Assembly: GCF_001005725.1 (NCBI RefSeq)
Contig: NZ_LBIC01000012.1
Span: 124,001 to 188,000 of the forward strand
Reading direction: 5' to 3'
From: Sphingobium chungbukense
Lineage (GTDB): Bacteria; Pseudomonadota; Alphaproteobacteria; Sphingomonadales; Sphingomonadaceae
DNA length: 64,000 nucleotides
Shown in pieces: positions 46,471 through 53,929 of the stretch (position 1 is its first letter; each line of letters begins with the position of its first letter). The position numbers were made by a program, and so were the translations under genes. The notes below the pieces were generated by a model that was given only the letters and a program-made list of their open reading frames with translations, was not told the origin of the DNA and did no database searches.

Positions 46471-46962
46471 ATGATACGGGGAATTCATCATGTTGCAATC
46501 GCAACTGAGAATCTGGATACCATGCTGGATTTTTACGTCGGATTGCTCGGATGCGAGATCGTGGTGCGCTACGATTGGGATAAGGGGAGTCACGAGGCAG
46601 ACGTTGTGGTGGGCCTGAAAGATTCGTCGACGCGTCACGCAATGATTAAGGCAGGCAACGCCTATATCGAGCTGTTTCAGTATCTCACCCCTCCAGGGCG
46701 CCCGCCCATCAGGAACCGCCCGGTGAATGACTGTGGACTCACCCACATCTGCTTCGACGTTGTCGGTGTGGAAGCAGAATATGAGCGGCTCAAAGCGGCT
46801 GGTGTATATTTTAATGGCCCGCCGCAAGTGTTGGGCGGTATGGTTCACACGATTTATGGTCGGGATCCAGAAGGAAATGTGTTCGAGATTCAGGAGATCA
46901 TCGACCCGTCGGTCGATTTCCTAATGGTCGAGTTTTCTGGGGACAATCAGCGCCCCGATTGA
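46471..46962 (+). CDS. VOC (glyoxalase-fold) family protein
   Basis: A 163-residue protein with two beta-alpha-beta repeats: MIRGIHHVAIATENLDTMLD (His ligand in HHVAIA), then AYIELFQYLTPPGRPP (Glu ligand), then GLTHICFDVVGVEAEYERLK (His ligand) and GRDPEGNVFEIQEIIDPSVD (Glu ligand). The H/E/H/E set of a metal-binding VOC enzyme is therefore complete. It resembles methylmalonyl-CoA epimerase and lactoylglutathione lyase relatives. The reaction is unknown. AGGAAGGA precedes ATG 46471. Confidence 0.85.
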   Translation: MIRGIHHVAIATENLDTMLDFYVGLLGCEIVVRYDWDKGSHEADVVVGLKDSSTRHAMIKAGNAYIELFQYLTPPGRPPIRNRPVNDCGLTHICFDVVGVEAEYERLKAAGVYFNGPPQVLGGMVHTIYGRDPEGNVFEIQEIIDPSVDFLMVEFSGDNQRPD

Positions 46963-47001
46963 AATAAGCGCGGTTCCAACTGTACCCTCTGGAGCCGCTA
47001 G

Positions 47002-47118
47002 CCCACCAGCTTAATGTACCAGTTCTCATGTTAATAGCGAGACCACCCTCTAGCTTTGGAATATTGCAAGGTGGTTTGGTAAGAAAAGCGCATGAGAGAT
47101 CGCATTAGAGCTGGTGGG
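47002..47118. repeat. Nested inverted repeats, candidate MITE or structured RNA
   Basis: CCCACCAGCT (47002-47011) and AGCTGGTGGG (47109-47118) are perfect complements 97 bp apart. Inside them ACCACC and GGTGGT form a second, inner pair around an A+T-rich loop. It lies in the 327-bp gap between the VOC and SDR genes, with no coding potential. Direct target duplications were not recognised. Confidence 0.4.
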
Positions 47119-47289
47119 TGAAGATGATTAGATAAGGTTAAGCTAAGATTTTACGGATTATTTACGGCGGATCCATCCCGGTTTCACTGAGTGATTTGTG
47201 CTACGTATAGCCAAGTAAATTTAGCGAAAATTCATTCATGCGCGAGAGCGGCCGCCTCTACTTCGGGCGGCTCAATAGGGAGAAAGATA

Positions 47290-48072
47290 GTGAGCCGCTT
47301 GGCAGGGAAAGTTGCGTTTGTGACAGGCGGAGCCTCCGGCATTGGGCGAGCGGTCTGTCGTCGATTTGTTGCCGAAGGAGCCTCAGTTGTTGTTGCGGAC
47401 GTTAATGCCACAGGGGCCGCTGCTCTTGCGGACGAACTGGGCGACAAAGCAATATCCAGGAGAATTGACGTTCGCCTTGAAAGCGATTGGGTGGACGCTT
47501 TGGATTTGGCCGTCGCCACCTTCGGGCGCCTAGATCTCGTCTGCAATATAGCCGGTATCGGTCGCGGTGGATCTATCGAGGAGATAGATATGGCTGACTG
47601 GCAGGCAATGGTCGACGTCAACCTCACCGGTCCGGTGCTAGGTACCAAACATGGGATCAAGACCATCGTTCGAAGCGGTGGCTCGGGTGCTGTTATAAAC
47701 ATGTCATCGATGTTGGGAATGTCCGCTTCGGCGGACCTGGCAGGCTACGCTGCCGTAAAGGCTGGGGTGCTCCTCCTGTCTAAATCTGCAGCTCTGCATT
47801 GCGCAGAAAAGCGCTATCCTGTCCGTTGCGTGTCCATTTTGCCTACGTACGTAGACAGCGAAATGTTAGACCCTCTCGCGGAAAGTGCAGATGCGCTGAA
47901 CGAGGTGAAGCAGCACATGGCGGCCCTTGTCCCGGTGGGACGAATTGCAACTGTGGACGACGTAGCAAATGCAGTGCTGTTTGCGGCATCCGATGAAGCG
48001 GCAATGATCACAGGGTCTGGGATAATTGTAGATGGAGGGCAGACTTCTGGTTTGCCGTCAGCTCACTTCTAA
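47290..48072 (+). CDS. Short-chain dehydrogenase/reductase
   Basis: A 260-residue SDR starting GTG 47290 after AGGGAGAAAG. The loop is AFVTGGASGIGRAVCRRFVA, then VVVADVNATG (acidic, NAD type), CNIAGIGRGGSI and catalytic VINMSSMLGMSASADLAGYA with YAAVK. The canonical NNAG is altered to C-N-I-A-G, seen in some cyclohexanol and steroid dehydrogenases. An in-frame ATG at 47191 lies in the preceding gap and lacks a ribosome site. The substrate is unknown. Confidence 0.88.
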   Translation: MSRLAGKVAFVTGGASGIGRAVCRRFVAEGASVVVADVNATGAAALADELGDKAISRRIDVRLESDWVDALDLAVATFGRLDLVCNIAGIGRGGSIEEIDMADWQAMVDVNLTGPVLGTKHGIKTIVRSGGSGAVINMSSMLGMSASADLAGYAAVKAGVLLLSKSAALHCAEKRYPVRCVSILPTYVDSEMLDPLAESADALNEVKQHMAALVPVGRIATVDDVANAVLFAASDEAAMITGSGIIVDGGQTSGLPSAHF

Positions 48073-48083
48073 GGGGGGGGGGG
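48073..48083. repeat. Homopolymeric G run (11 G)
   Basis: Eleven consecutive G follow the SDR stop codon directly (48070-48072 is TAA). Such tracts slip during replication and sequencing; here it is non-coding. Confidence 0.8.
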
Positions 48084-48092
48084 CGCTGCAGA

Positions 48093-48104
48093 GCAACCGG
48101 TTGC
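48093..48104. promoter_or_regulatory. Perfect 12-bp palindrome GCAACCGGTTGC
   Basis: A self-complementary site with a central CCGG, the shape of LacI-family operators. It lies in non-coding DNA after the G run, far (515 bp) from the next start, so its target is unclear. Confidence 0.3.
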
Positions 48105-48548
48105 ATTAGCTCAATCAAAAATTGGTGTTTTGGTGGACTGAGAAGGGGGCTCATCCGTCAACGCCCGATCGCGGTGAACGTACGTATTATATGAGAGACG
48201 AGAACCTCGAAACACGGAGGCATAGGGTAGCAGCTGAGAATTTCCGAGAATCGCAGCAGACGAGCCGAAAACGTGATGGTATCGGTTCCACTGCGTTTGC
48301 GGGGCAAGGATACGAAGTGCAGTCTCGCCACCGAGGGCGATCATAAAGAGCGGCGGCGCAATATTGTGCCCCGTGCTTAAATCGTTGTCTATGCGGAGCG
48401 AAATGCGAGTGGGTGGCTGAACAATGTCTGACGACAGCCATCAGAATGGGTATCTGCCTGCCTCACTTTCGTAAGAAACTGTGGAATTTTGCTTGGATGC
48501 CACACGCGGAAATATTTCGAGTTTTCTCTGGCGAAAATTCGACACATG
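48105..48548. other. Interval without a supported gene
   Basis: About 440 bp between the SDR and the hypothetical gene at 48619. Short frames on both strands look random. No hairpin other than those listed was recognised. Confidence 0.4.
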
Positions 48549-48578
48549 ATATTGACCGTTCATACGAGCGGTCTATAT
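48549..48578. promoter_or_regulatory. Imperfect 10-bp inverted repeat, candidate TetR-type operator
   Basis: ATATTGACCG and CGGTCTATAT are complementary at nine of ten positions around a 10-bp spacer, ending 40 bp before the GTG start of the gene at 48619. The size and position resemble a dimeric repressor site; no TetR gene is in the window. Confidence 0.5.
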
Positions 48579-48618
48579 TTGTGCGCAGAGCATGTGATCG
48601 TCAGGAGATGGTTGTAAG

Positions 48619-48978
48619 GTGGCATTCCGTGTGGAAATTGAGCCGGGCCGCAACCGTGTGCGCATTACATTAAGTGGCTTCGCAACCATTGACGATGTCT
48701 ACCAAATGGAGCGCGACTTTCTCTCTTCGCTCAGCAGAATGCCCAAAAATGGGGCCATGTATCAGCTACTATATGATGTCTCTGAAGCAAGGATACAGAG
48801 CCAGGAGGTTGTAGCTGAACTCCACGATTTGTGCCGTCGCTCGCCTAGAGTTTCAGCATGCGCTTTAGTCAATGCCAGCGCTCTTGCTGGAAGGCAGTTG
48901 GGGCGTATATTCGAGGGTCTCGGGCCAACGATTTTCAACGACTACGGTGCTGCGGTAGAATGGCTGGACAGTCGTTAA
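48619..48978 (+). CDS. Hypothetical protein, possibly STAS/SpoIIAA-like
   Basis: A 119-residue protein from GTG 48619, with alternating strands and helices: RVRITLSGFATIDDVYQMER, then MYQLLYDVSEARIQSQEVVA and ACALVNASALAGRQLGRIFE, ending VEWLDSR. The pattern of a first strand pair, a helix and an L-L-Y-D-V-S strand resembles SpoIIAA-like domains. Function is unknown. It has its own promoter region with an inverted repeat and is followed by a hairpin, so it is a single-gene unit. Confidence 0.6.
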   Translation: MAFRVEIEPGRNRVRITLSGFATIDDVYQMERDFLSSLSRMPKNGAMYQLLYDVSEARIQSQEVVAELHDLCRRSPRVSACALVNASALAGRQLGRIFEGLGPTIFNDYGAAVEWLDSR

Positions 48979-49042
48979 GATAGCGGACTGGGGTTAGATC
49001 CAGCCGGGCAAGCGCTAAATCTCTCAGTATCGTCGCATATTT

Positions 49043-49070
49043 CCTCGGACGGAATAGCCTTCGTCCGAGG
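49043..49070 (+). terminator. Perfect 9-bp hairpin after the 48619 gene
   Basis: CCTCGGACG (49043-49051) pairs with CGTCCGAGG (49062-49070) around a 10-nt loop, followed by TGTTGTTCGTT. It lies 64 bp after the stop at 48978. The tail is only moderately T-rich. Confidence 0.5.
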
Positions 49071-49192
49071 TGTTGTTCGTTCCCACGCGCGCATCTGTAT
49101 GAGATTGGGTTAGGGAGGTGCCGTGGCTGAGATCCTTTGCGCATTTAGAATGATCTCCGACCTGGCAGCCTCGCGCATTTGAGCATGTGCAC

Positions 49193-49216
49193 AAAAAAGG
49201 CCGCCCGAGGGCGGCC
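49193..49216 (-). terminator. Rho-independent terminator of the 49.4-60.4 kb operon
   Basis: On the minus strand GGCCGCC, loop CTCG, GGCGGCC is followed by TTTTTT. It lies 138 bp beyond the stop of the enoyl-CoA hydratase gene, the last gene of the operon, and separates it from the convergent gene at 48619. Confidence 0.85.
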
Positions 49217-49354
49217 TAAGTTAGGAGAGGATGCCTGAAAGGCATAGTGAATGTGGCAGATTTCGAAATTTGTGCAAATGCGAATAAGTCATTGCACGAT
49301 GCGAGAATTGCAATCAGTTACTTTGCTAGGTTACGAGACCTCGCTAGAATAGTT

Positions 49355-50140
49355 CTAATCCAAATCGTCTAGAAATGCTCGTCGTCGCTCGGGTGCCGTC
49401 TGAATATATCGGCGCATCGTCAAAATAGCTTCCTCGGACCGCATTGTATCAAGGAAGGCATTTGCTTCGCGACTGAGGCGTTCACCGGATGGCTCGAGTG
49501 ACAACTTTATGTTGGCAATTGCCCGCGGGTTCAGCGACGCAAGATCTGCAGCGATCCGTATGGCCTCCTGCAAGGCGTCGCCGGAGAGGTGATGGACAAG
49601 ACCGATTGCGTGTGCGCGTTCGGGCGTAACGATGCAGCCAGTTAGGATCATCTCACGCGCTTTGCCTTCACCGAGGAGATCGACGAGACGCTGGGTCCCG
49701 CTACCCCCCGGCATGATGCCGAGGCGCACTTCCGGCAATCCCAAGCGAAAATCACCTCGCTCAGCGACCCTGATGTCGCACCACATTGCTAGCTCGAGCC
49801 CACCGCCCATGCAGTCACCACCGATCGCGGCGACCACGGGCTTTCCGAGCGTAGCAAGGCGCCGGAGAAGGGCATGATAGCCGTCGCTGAGGGCGGTCCC
49901 GATGGACTCCATTGCCTCACGGTCTTCGCCAAATGCGATTAGCTCTTCAACGCTGTAATGAGTAATGAAGCGTCCCTCTGCGCCCGTTAGCACGATCGCG
50001 CGTGCATCCGATTGCTCCCATTCATCGATAAGCTGGGAGAGCTCCTGTGCCGCAGCCGCAGTGAAGTACCCCATGGGTGGGTTTGAGAAGCGCGCGATGA
50101 TCACATCGCCGGTTCTAATGACAGACCAATGCATCATCAT
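49355..50140 (-). CDS. Enoyl-CoA hydratase/isomerase family protein
   Basis: A 261-residue crotonase: oxyanion and CoA pockets in TGAEGRFITHYSVEELIAF and AAIGGDCMGGGLELAMWCDI, the glutamate in FRLGLPEVRLGIMPGGSGTQ, and VDLLGEGKAREMILTGCIVT. Three consecutive ATG codons open the frame (50140, 50137, 50134); the third is best spaced from GAGG. Probable step: hydration of an alpha,beta-unsaturated acyl-CoA made by the dehydrogenase encoded in the same operon, or retro-aldol cleavage of a 3-hydroxyacyl-CoA to an aryl aldehyde. Confidence 0.9.
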   Translation of the reverse strand: MMMHWSVIRTGDVIIARFSNPPMGYFTAAAAQELSQLIDEWEQSDARAIVLTGAEGRFITHYSVEELIAFGEDREAMESIGTALSDGYHALLRRLATLGKPVVAAIGGDCMGGGLELAMWCDIRVAERGDFRLGLPEVRLGIMPGGSGTQRLVDLLGEGKAREMILTGCIVTPERAHAIGLVHHLSGDALQEAIRIAADLASLNPRAIANIKLSLEPSGERLSREANAFLDTMRSEEAILTMRRYIQTAPERRRAFLDDLD

Positions 50141-50143
50141 GCC

Positions 50144-50923
50144 TCAGACCATGTTCATGCCGCCGTCCACCACCAGCGAAGTACCGGTGACGTAGCGGCT
50201 CTCGTCCGATGCGAGGTAGAGTGCGGCGTTGGCGATATCCTGTGCGGTCCCTAGATCACCCATGGGAATCATTGCTTTGAACTTCGCCTCGGCATCGGCG
50301 CCGGATCCCAAGCCAAGTCGCTCCGCCGTGCCTGAATAGATCGCCTCGATCATCTTCGTTCGCATTTGTCCCGGATGGATTGCATTGCAGCGAATCCCCT
50401 CAAGCGCTCCGTGGGAGGCCACTGACATTGTGAGTTGTCGCACAGCGGCCTTCGATGTTCCATAAGCTGTCTGGAACGGCGTAGCGAGGAGGCCTGCGAT
50501 CGAAGACAGGTTGATAATGGAACCGCCACCGGCCCGCCGTATGGCGGGAATGGCGGCTCGGCAACCGAGAAATGTTCCCTCTACGTTTATGGTCTGCACG
50601 CGACGGAACTCGTCGAGCGGTGTATCCTCCGGGCTCACCTTCTTCATGCTGCCTTCGGTGCCAGCATTGTTGACGAGGACGTCGAGGCGGCCAAACTTGG
50701 CCTCGGTTAGCTGCACAATCTCAGCCCAACGTGCCTCGTCAGCTACGTCCTGACGCGCTCCCAGGCATCCTAGTTCGGCAGCCGCGCCTAGGACACCAGT
50801 GCCGTCAACGTCTGTTATGAGGACCTGCGCGCCTTCACGAAGAAAAGTGAACGCCATTGCTCGGCCGAAGTCACCGGCGCCACCCGTAATGAGTGCGACC
50901 TTACCTTCAAGTCTCCCGCTCAT
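50144..50923 (-). CDS. Short-chain dehydrogenase/reductase
   Basis: A 259-residue SDR: loop LITGGAGDFGRAMAFTFLRE, acidic ITDVDGTGVL (NAD type), VNNAGTEGSMKKV and catalytic IINLSSIAGLLATPFQTAYG with YGTSK. The loop has G-D-F-G in place of the usual G-I-G, as in some cyclic-diol dehydrogenases. It overlaps the next upstream SDR by 4 bp and sits 3 bp before the hydratase. It could be the 3-hydroxyacyl-CoA dehydrogenase of the side-chain pathway. Confidence 0.89.
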   Translation of the reverse strand: MSGRLEGKVALITGGAGDFGRAMAFTFLREGAQVLITDVDGTGVLGAAAELGCLGARQDVADEARWAEIVQLTEAKFGRLDVLVNNAGTEGSMKKVSPEDTPLDEFRRVQTINVEGTFLGCRAAIPAIRRAGGGSIINLSSIAGLLATPFQTAYGTSKAAVRQLTMSVASHGALEGIRCNAIHPGQMRTKMIEAIYSGTAERLGLGSGADAEAKFKAMIPMGDLGTAQDIANAALYLASDESRYVTGTSLVVDGGMNMV

Positions 50924-51699
50924 GTCTGATATCCACCATCAACTGAGAAAATGCTGCCCGTTACAAATCCCGCCTCATCCGAGGCGAGGTAGGCGACAAG
51001 GGCTGCGACATCAGCAGGTTGACCGATCCGCCCAATGGGATGCTGTGCCTGCATGATTTTCAACCCTCCCTCGATTGAGCCACCGATGCTCGCGAGAAAC
51101 TCTCCGCTAAGATCTGTCTCGATATAGCCGGGACGCACAGCATTCACTCTTATCGGCTGTCCGGCGGCCCCATATTCGAGAGCAGCGCAGCGGGTAAGCC
51201 CCTCAACGCCCATCTTCGCGGCCGAGTATGCCGGGAGCGTGGCGTGTCCCTTTCCGGCCGCGACAGATGACAGGTTCACGATCGCGCCGCCCTTGCCATC
51301 GCGCAGCATCGCCTCGGCACCTAACTTCATGCCTAGAAACACCGATGTCAGGTTAGAATCCAGCATCGACTGGAATTCTTGGACTGTCGTCTCAGCTATA
51401 GTCGCCGCTGCCGATGCTGCGGCATTGTTTATGAGGACGTCAAGTCGTCCAAACCGACCGAGTACGTGTTCGAACACATGATGCCATGCCTTCTCCTCGG
51501 CCACATCCTGCTGCACAAATGAGAAAATCTCAGGACTGTCGATCTGTGCTTCCAGTTCCAAGCCACGCTGGGCGTTGCGGGCCGTGGCAATGACGATCGC
51601 GCCTTCCGACAGCAGACGTTCGACGATGGCACGGCCAATGCCTAGCGTGCCTCCGGTGACCAGGACGACCTTGCCGTTGAGGCGATCAGCAAATGACAT
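50920..51699 (-). CDS. Short-chain dehydrogenase/reductase (type B paralogue)
   Basis: A 259-residue SDR: VLVTGGTLGIGRAIVERLLS then IATARNAQRG (basic, NADP type), INNAAASAAATIAE, catalytic IVNLSSVAAGKGHATLPAYS with YSAAK, and VNAVRPGYIETDLSGEFLAS. It closely parallels the SDR at 32910-33719, including the rare S-S-V-A-A-G-K and R-P-G-Y-I-E-T-D-L-S blocks. The start overlaps the EthD stop by 14 bp. Confidence 0.9.
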   Translation of the reverse strand: MSFADRLNGKVVLVTGGTLGIGRAIVERLLSEGAIVIATARNAQRGLELEAQIDSPEIFSFVQQDVAEEKAWHHVFEHVLGRFGRLDVLINNAAASAAATIAETTVQEFQSMLDSNLTSVFLGMKLGAEAMLRDGKGGAIVNLSSVAAGKGHATLPAYSAAKMGVEGLTRCAALEYGAAGQPIRVNAVRPGYIETDLSGEFLASIGGSIEGGLKIMQAQHPIGRIGQPADVAALVAYLASDEAGFVTGSIFSVDGGYQT

Positions 51700-52054
51700 G
51701 TTCGTGCGTCATGAAAATAGGTGATCGGGCGAAGTCGATGAACTCACCTTCGTCGTCGAGCAAGTCTGCCATCGCCTTCTGGCCTTCAGGAGAGGTGAGG
51801 GCAGCCATTGCCTGCTCCTCACTGTCCCACCATCCTTCCATGACGCCGTCGTAGCCGTCCAGGCCGCCCCGCGCAGCCGCCATCGCACCGTTCATTGCGG
51901 TGTCGTAACTGTGGCTCTGAACGTAGCGCACCATCCCAATGGCTTCAGCACGCTCCTTCACTAGACCAGCATGACGGCCACGCCAGTAAGTCTGGAAGCT
52001 GTCCCGACTAATACCTTCCTTGCGGGTCAGGCAATAAATAACCTTTATTTGCAT
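51686..52054 (-). CDS. EthD-family protein
   Basis: About 122 residues of the dimeric ferredoxin-like EthD fold: IKVIYCLTRKEGISRDSFQT then YWRGRHAGLVKERAEAIGM, typical of EthD, and a C-terminal W-W-D-S-E-E strand with ARSPIFMTHEHV. The start is uncertain among ATG 52054, GTG 52063 and TTG 52066. EthD-like proteins accompany catabolic clusters and some act as decarboxylases or dehydratases; the role here is unknown. Confidence 0.82.
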   Translation of the reverse strand: MQIKVIYCLTRKEGISRDSFQTYWRGRHAGLVKERAEAIGMVRYVQSHSYDTAMNGAMAAARGGLDGYDGVMEGWWDSEEQAMAALTSPEGQKAMADLLDDEGEFIDFARSPIFMTHEHVIC

Positions 52055-52071
52055 AGTCCTCACCAAAATCC

Positions 52072-52800
52072 TTATTGGGCGGTGTAGCCGCCATCCACCA
52101 TCAAACTCGTTCCCGCGATAAAACTCGCATCGTCCGAGGCGAGGAAGAGCACTGGAGCGGCGATCTCGTTGGGATTTGCGATCCGGCCAATCGGGTGCAG
52201 AGCAATGACTTGTGGCATCAGCTCGTCCGTGACACCCGCCTCAATCATCGGGGTCATTACAAAGCCGGGGCACACCGCATTTACCCTGATCCCCCTCGCC
52301 GCATACTCAATGCCGAGCGCGCGCGTGAGGTTGACCACCGCACCTTTCGACGCCGCGTACGCGGCATGTCCCGGGAAGCCGACGTGGCCATGGATCGATG
52401 CAATATTTATGATTGCCCCGCCGCTGCCTTCTTTCAGCATATGCCGGATCGTGGCCTGCGCCATGTAGAAGCTGCCGTCCAGATTCACAGCTTGAGTCCG
52501 GCGCCAATGGGCCTCGCTCACGCTCTCGGTCGGCTCCAGCGAACCGATACCGGCGCTGTTGACCAGGATGTCGATACGGCCGAGTCCTGCGACTGCGTCC
52601 GCAACAATGGTCGCTGCGGCATCAGCCGTGCTGACATCTCCAGCCAATTGAAGGATGCCGTCGACGCCACCAGCCGGCAACCGCAGATCGACACTGGCTA
52701 CCCGCGCGCCTTCGGCGAGGAAAGCCGCGCAGCATGCAGCACCGATGCCGGACGAGCCGCCGGTCACGAGCACGGTTTTGCCGGAGAAACGCCCGCTCAT
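52072..52800 (-). CDS. Short-chain dehydrogenase/reductase (type A paralogue)
   Basis: A 242-residue SDR: VLVTGGSSGIGAACCAAFLA, acidic ASVDLRLPAG, VNSAGIGSLEPTESV and catalytic IINIASIHGHVGFPGHAAYA with YAASK. N-S-A-G replaces N-N-A-G, as S-S-A-G does in its paralogue at 30834, and both end VDGGYTAQ. ATG 52800 overlaps the preceding stop as ATGA; upstream in-frame codons lie inside the neighbour gene. Confidence 0.9.
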   Translation of the reverse strand: MSGRFSGKTVLVTGGSSGIGAACCAAFLAEGARVASVDLRLPAGGVDGILQLAGDVSTADAAATIVADAVAGLGRIDILVNSAGIGSLEPTESVSEAHWRRTQAVNLDGSFYMAQATIRHMLKEGSGGAIINIASIHGHVGFPGHAAYAASKGAVVNLTRALGIEYAARGIRVNAVCPGFVMTPMIEAGVTDELMPQVIALHPIGRIANPNEIAAPVLFLASDDASFIAGTSLMVDGGYTAQ

Positions 52801-53909
52801 CGGATGGTCTCGGCTGTCACGAGGCCAGCGTCCTGCCACTCTTGAAGCAAAGCACGCGCCCCGAAGGCTATGGAGGGCGGCACAAACCCATGTGCGCGAA
52901 GCTGTCCGGCAATCACGCGCTGAAGAACGATCGCACCAATATGGCCTGTCTGGTCGTATCCGCGGACACCCCACAGAACCGCAGTCGCGTGCGCCATCTC
53001 GCCGCGTCCGTGGCAGGAAACGATTGTCCGGCTGATATTGGGATCGTCGCGCGGCGGTTCCTTGGTGGTCATCTGGTGACCCATTTCGTTCGTCGCCCGC
53101 TCCTGTACATCAGCCGGCTGGTCCGCCCACTTCTCACGAAACTCGCGGGTCAGCGCTGCGGTGCGCTCCATATGCTCGGGGCTTCCGAAACTGACCAGTA
53201 CCTTGCAGTTCCGAACTGTCGCGTGATCCTGATACCAGATCGGCTCGGCGCCGCCGGACCATGGGAGGCAAGTCAGCACCTCGTGTGTGCCGGGAGCGAC
53301 CGCCTGGAAAGTGGTCGCCGGTGGCCACTCGACCAGTTCCTTATTCACGAGCTTCAGCTGAGGCTGGCAGCACATGCGGAGGAAGGACAGGGTGGAGGCA
53401 ACCGAAGGAGAAGAGCCGAGCGGCACGTAGAGGATGTCGAGCGTGTCGATGCCGGCGGTCTCAAGCACGAGTGCGGATGCCAGGTCGCCGCTCGCCCACA
53501 TCATAGACATGCACGGAATCAGCGTCAGTTTCGCGGCGGCGAACTTATTGCCCCACGTTACCCGGCAATGCGCGGTCCAGTCCTGCTCACCGCTCGAATC
53601 GAAGTAATGGCAGCCGGCGGCGAGCGCTGCTTCCACGATCGGGGAAGCGAGCTGCATCATCGGACCAACGGTGTTGTAGACTGCCAGCTTGCCGCGGAAC
53701 AGCTCTGTGAGCGGCCCAACTTCGCAAGCGACGCCCTGGACCTCATATTGGGCTCCGGCGAGCTCGGGATTGTTTGCCAGTTCAGCCTTCAGTCGCTCAG
53801 CGTTACGCCCGGCGGCGATGAATGGAATGCCACGCGCCGCCAGCTGGCCAGCGATCATTTTCCCGGTGTATCCGCTCGCCCCGTACAGGACGACCTTAGC
53901 TTCGCTCAT
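52797..53909 (-). CDS. Saccharopine-dehydrogenase-like NAD(P)-binding protein
   Basis: A 370-residue protein with an N-terminal Rossmann loop VVLYGASGYTGKMIAGQLAA and AGRNAERLKAELANNPELAG, then YNTVGPMMQLASPIVEAALA and GCHYFDSSGEQDWTAHC. This is the pattern of saccharopine-dehydrogenase-like and trans-acting enoyl reductase proteins. In a CoA-ester operon it may reduce a carbon-carbon double bond. ATG 53909 starts MSEAKVV; an in-frame start 24 bp upstream overlaps the ribosome site. Confidence 0.82.
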   Translation of the reverse strand: MSEAKVVLYGASGYTGKMIAGQLAARGIPFIAAGRNAERLKAELANNPELAGAQYEVQGVACEVGPLTELFRGKLAVYNTVGPMMQLASPIVEAALAAGCHYFDSSGEQDWTAHCRVTWGNKFAAAKLTLIPCMSMMWASGDLASALVLETAGIDTLDILYVPLGSSPSVASTLSFLRMCCQPQLKLVNKELVEWPPATTFQAVAPGTHEVLTCLPWSGGAEPIWYQDHATVRNCKVLVSFGSPEHMERTAALTREFREKWADQPADVQERATNEMGHQMTTKEPPRDDPNISRTIVSCHGRGEMAHATAVLWGVRGYDQTGHIGAIVLQRVIAGQLRAHGFVPPSIAFGARALLQEWQDAGLVTAETIR

Positions 53910-53929
53910 TACTCTTTCCTCTCTCGAAA

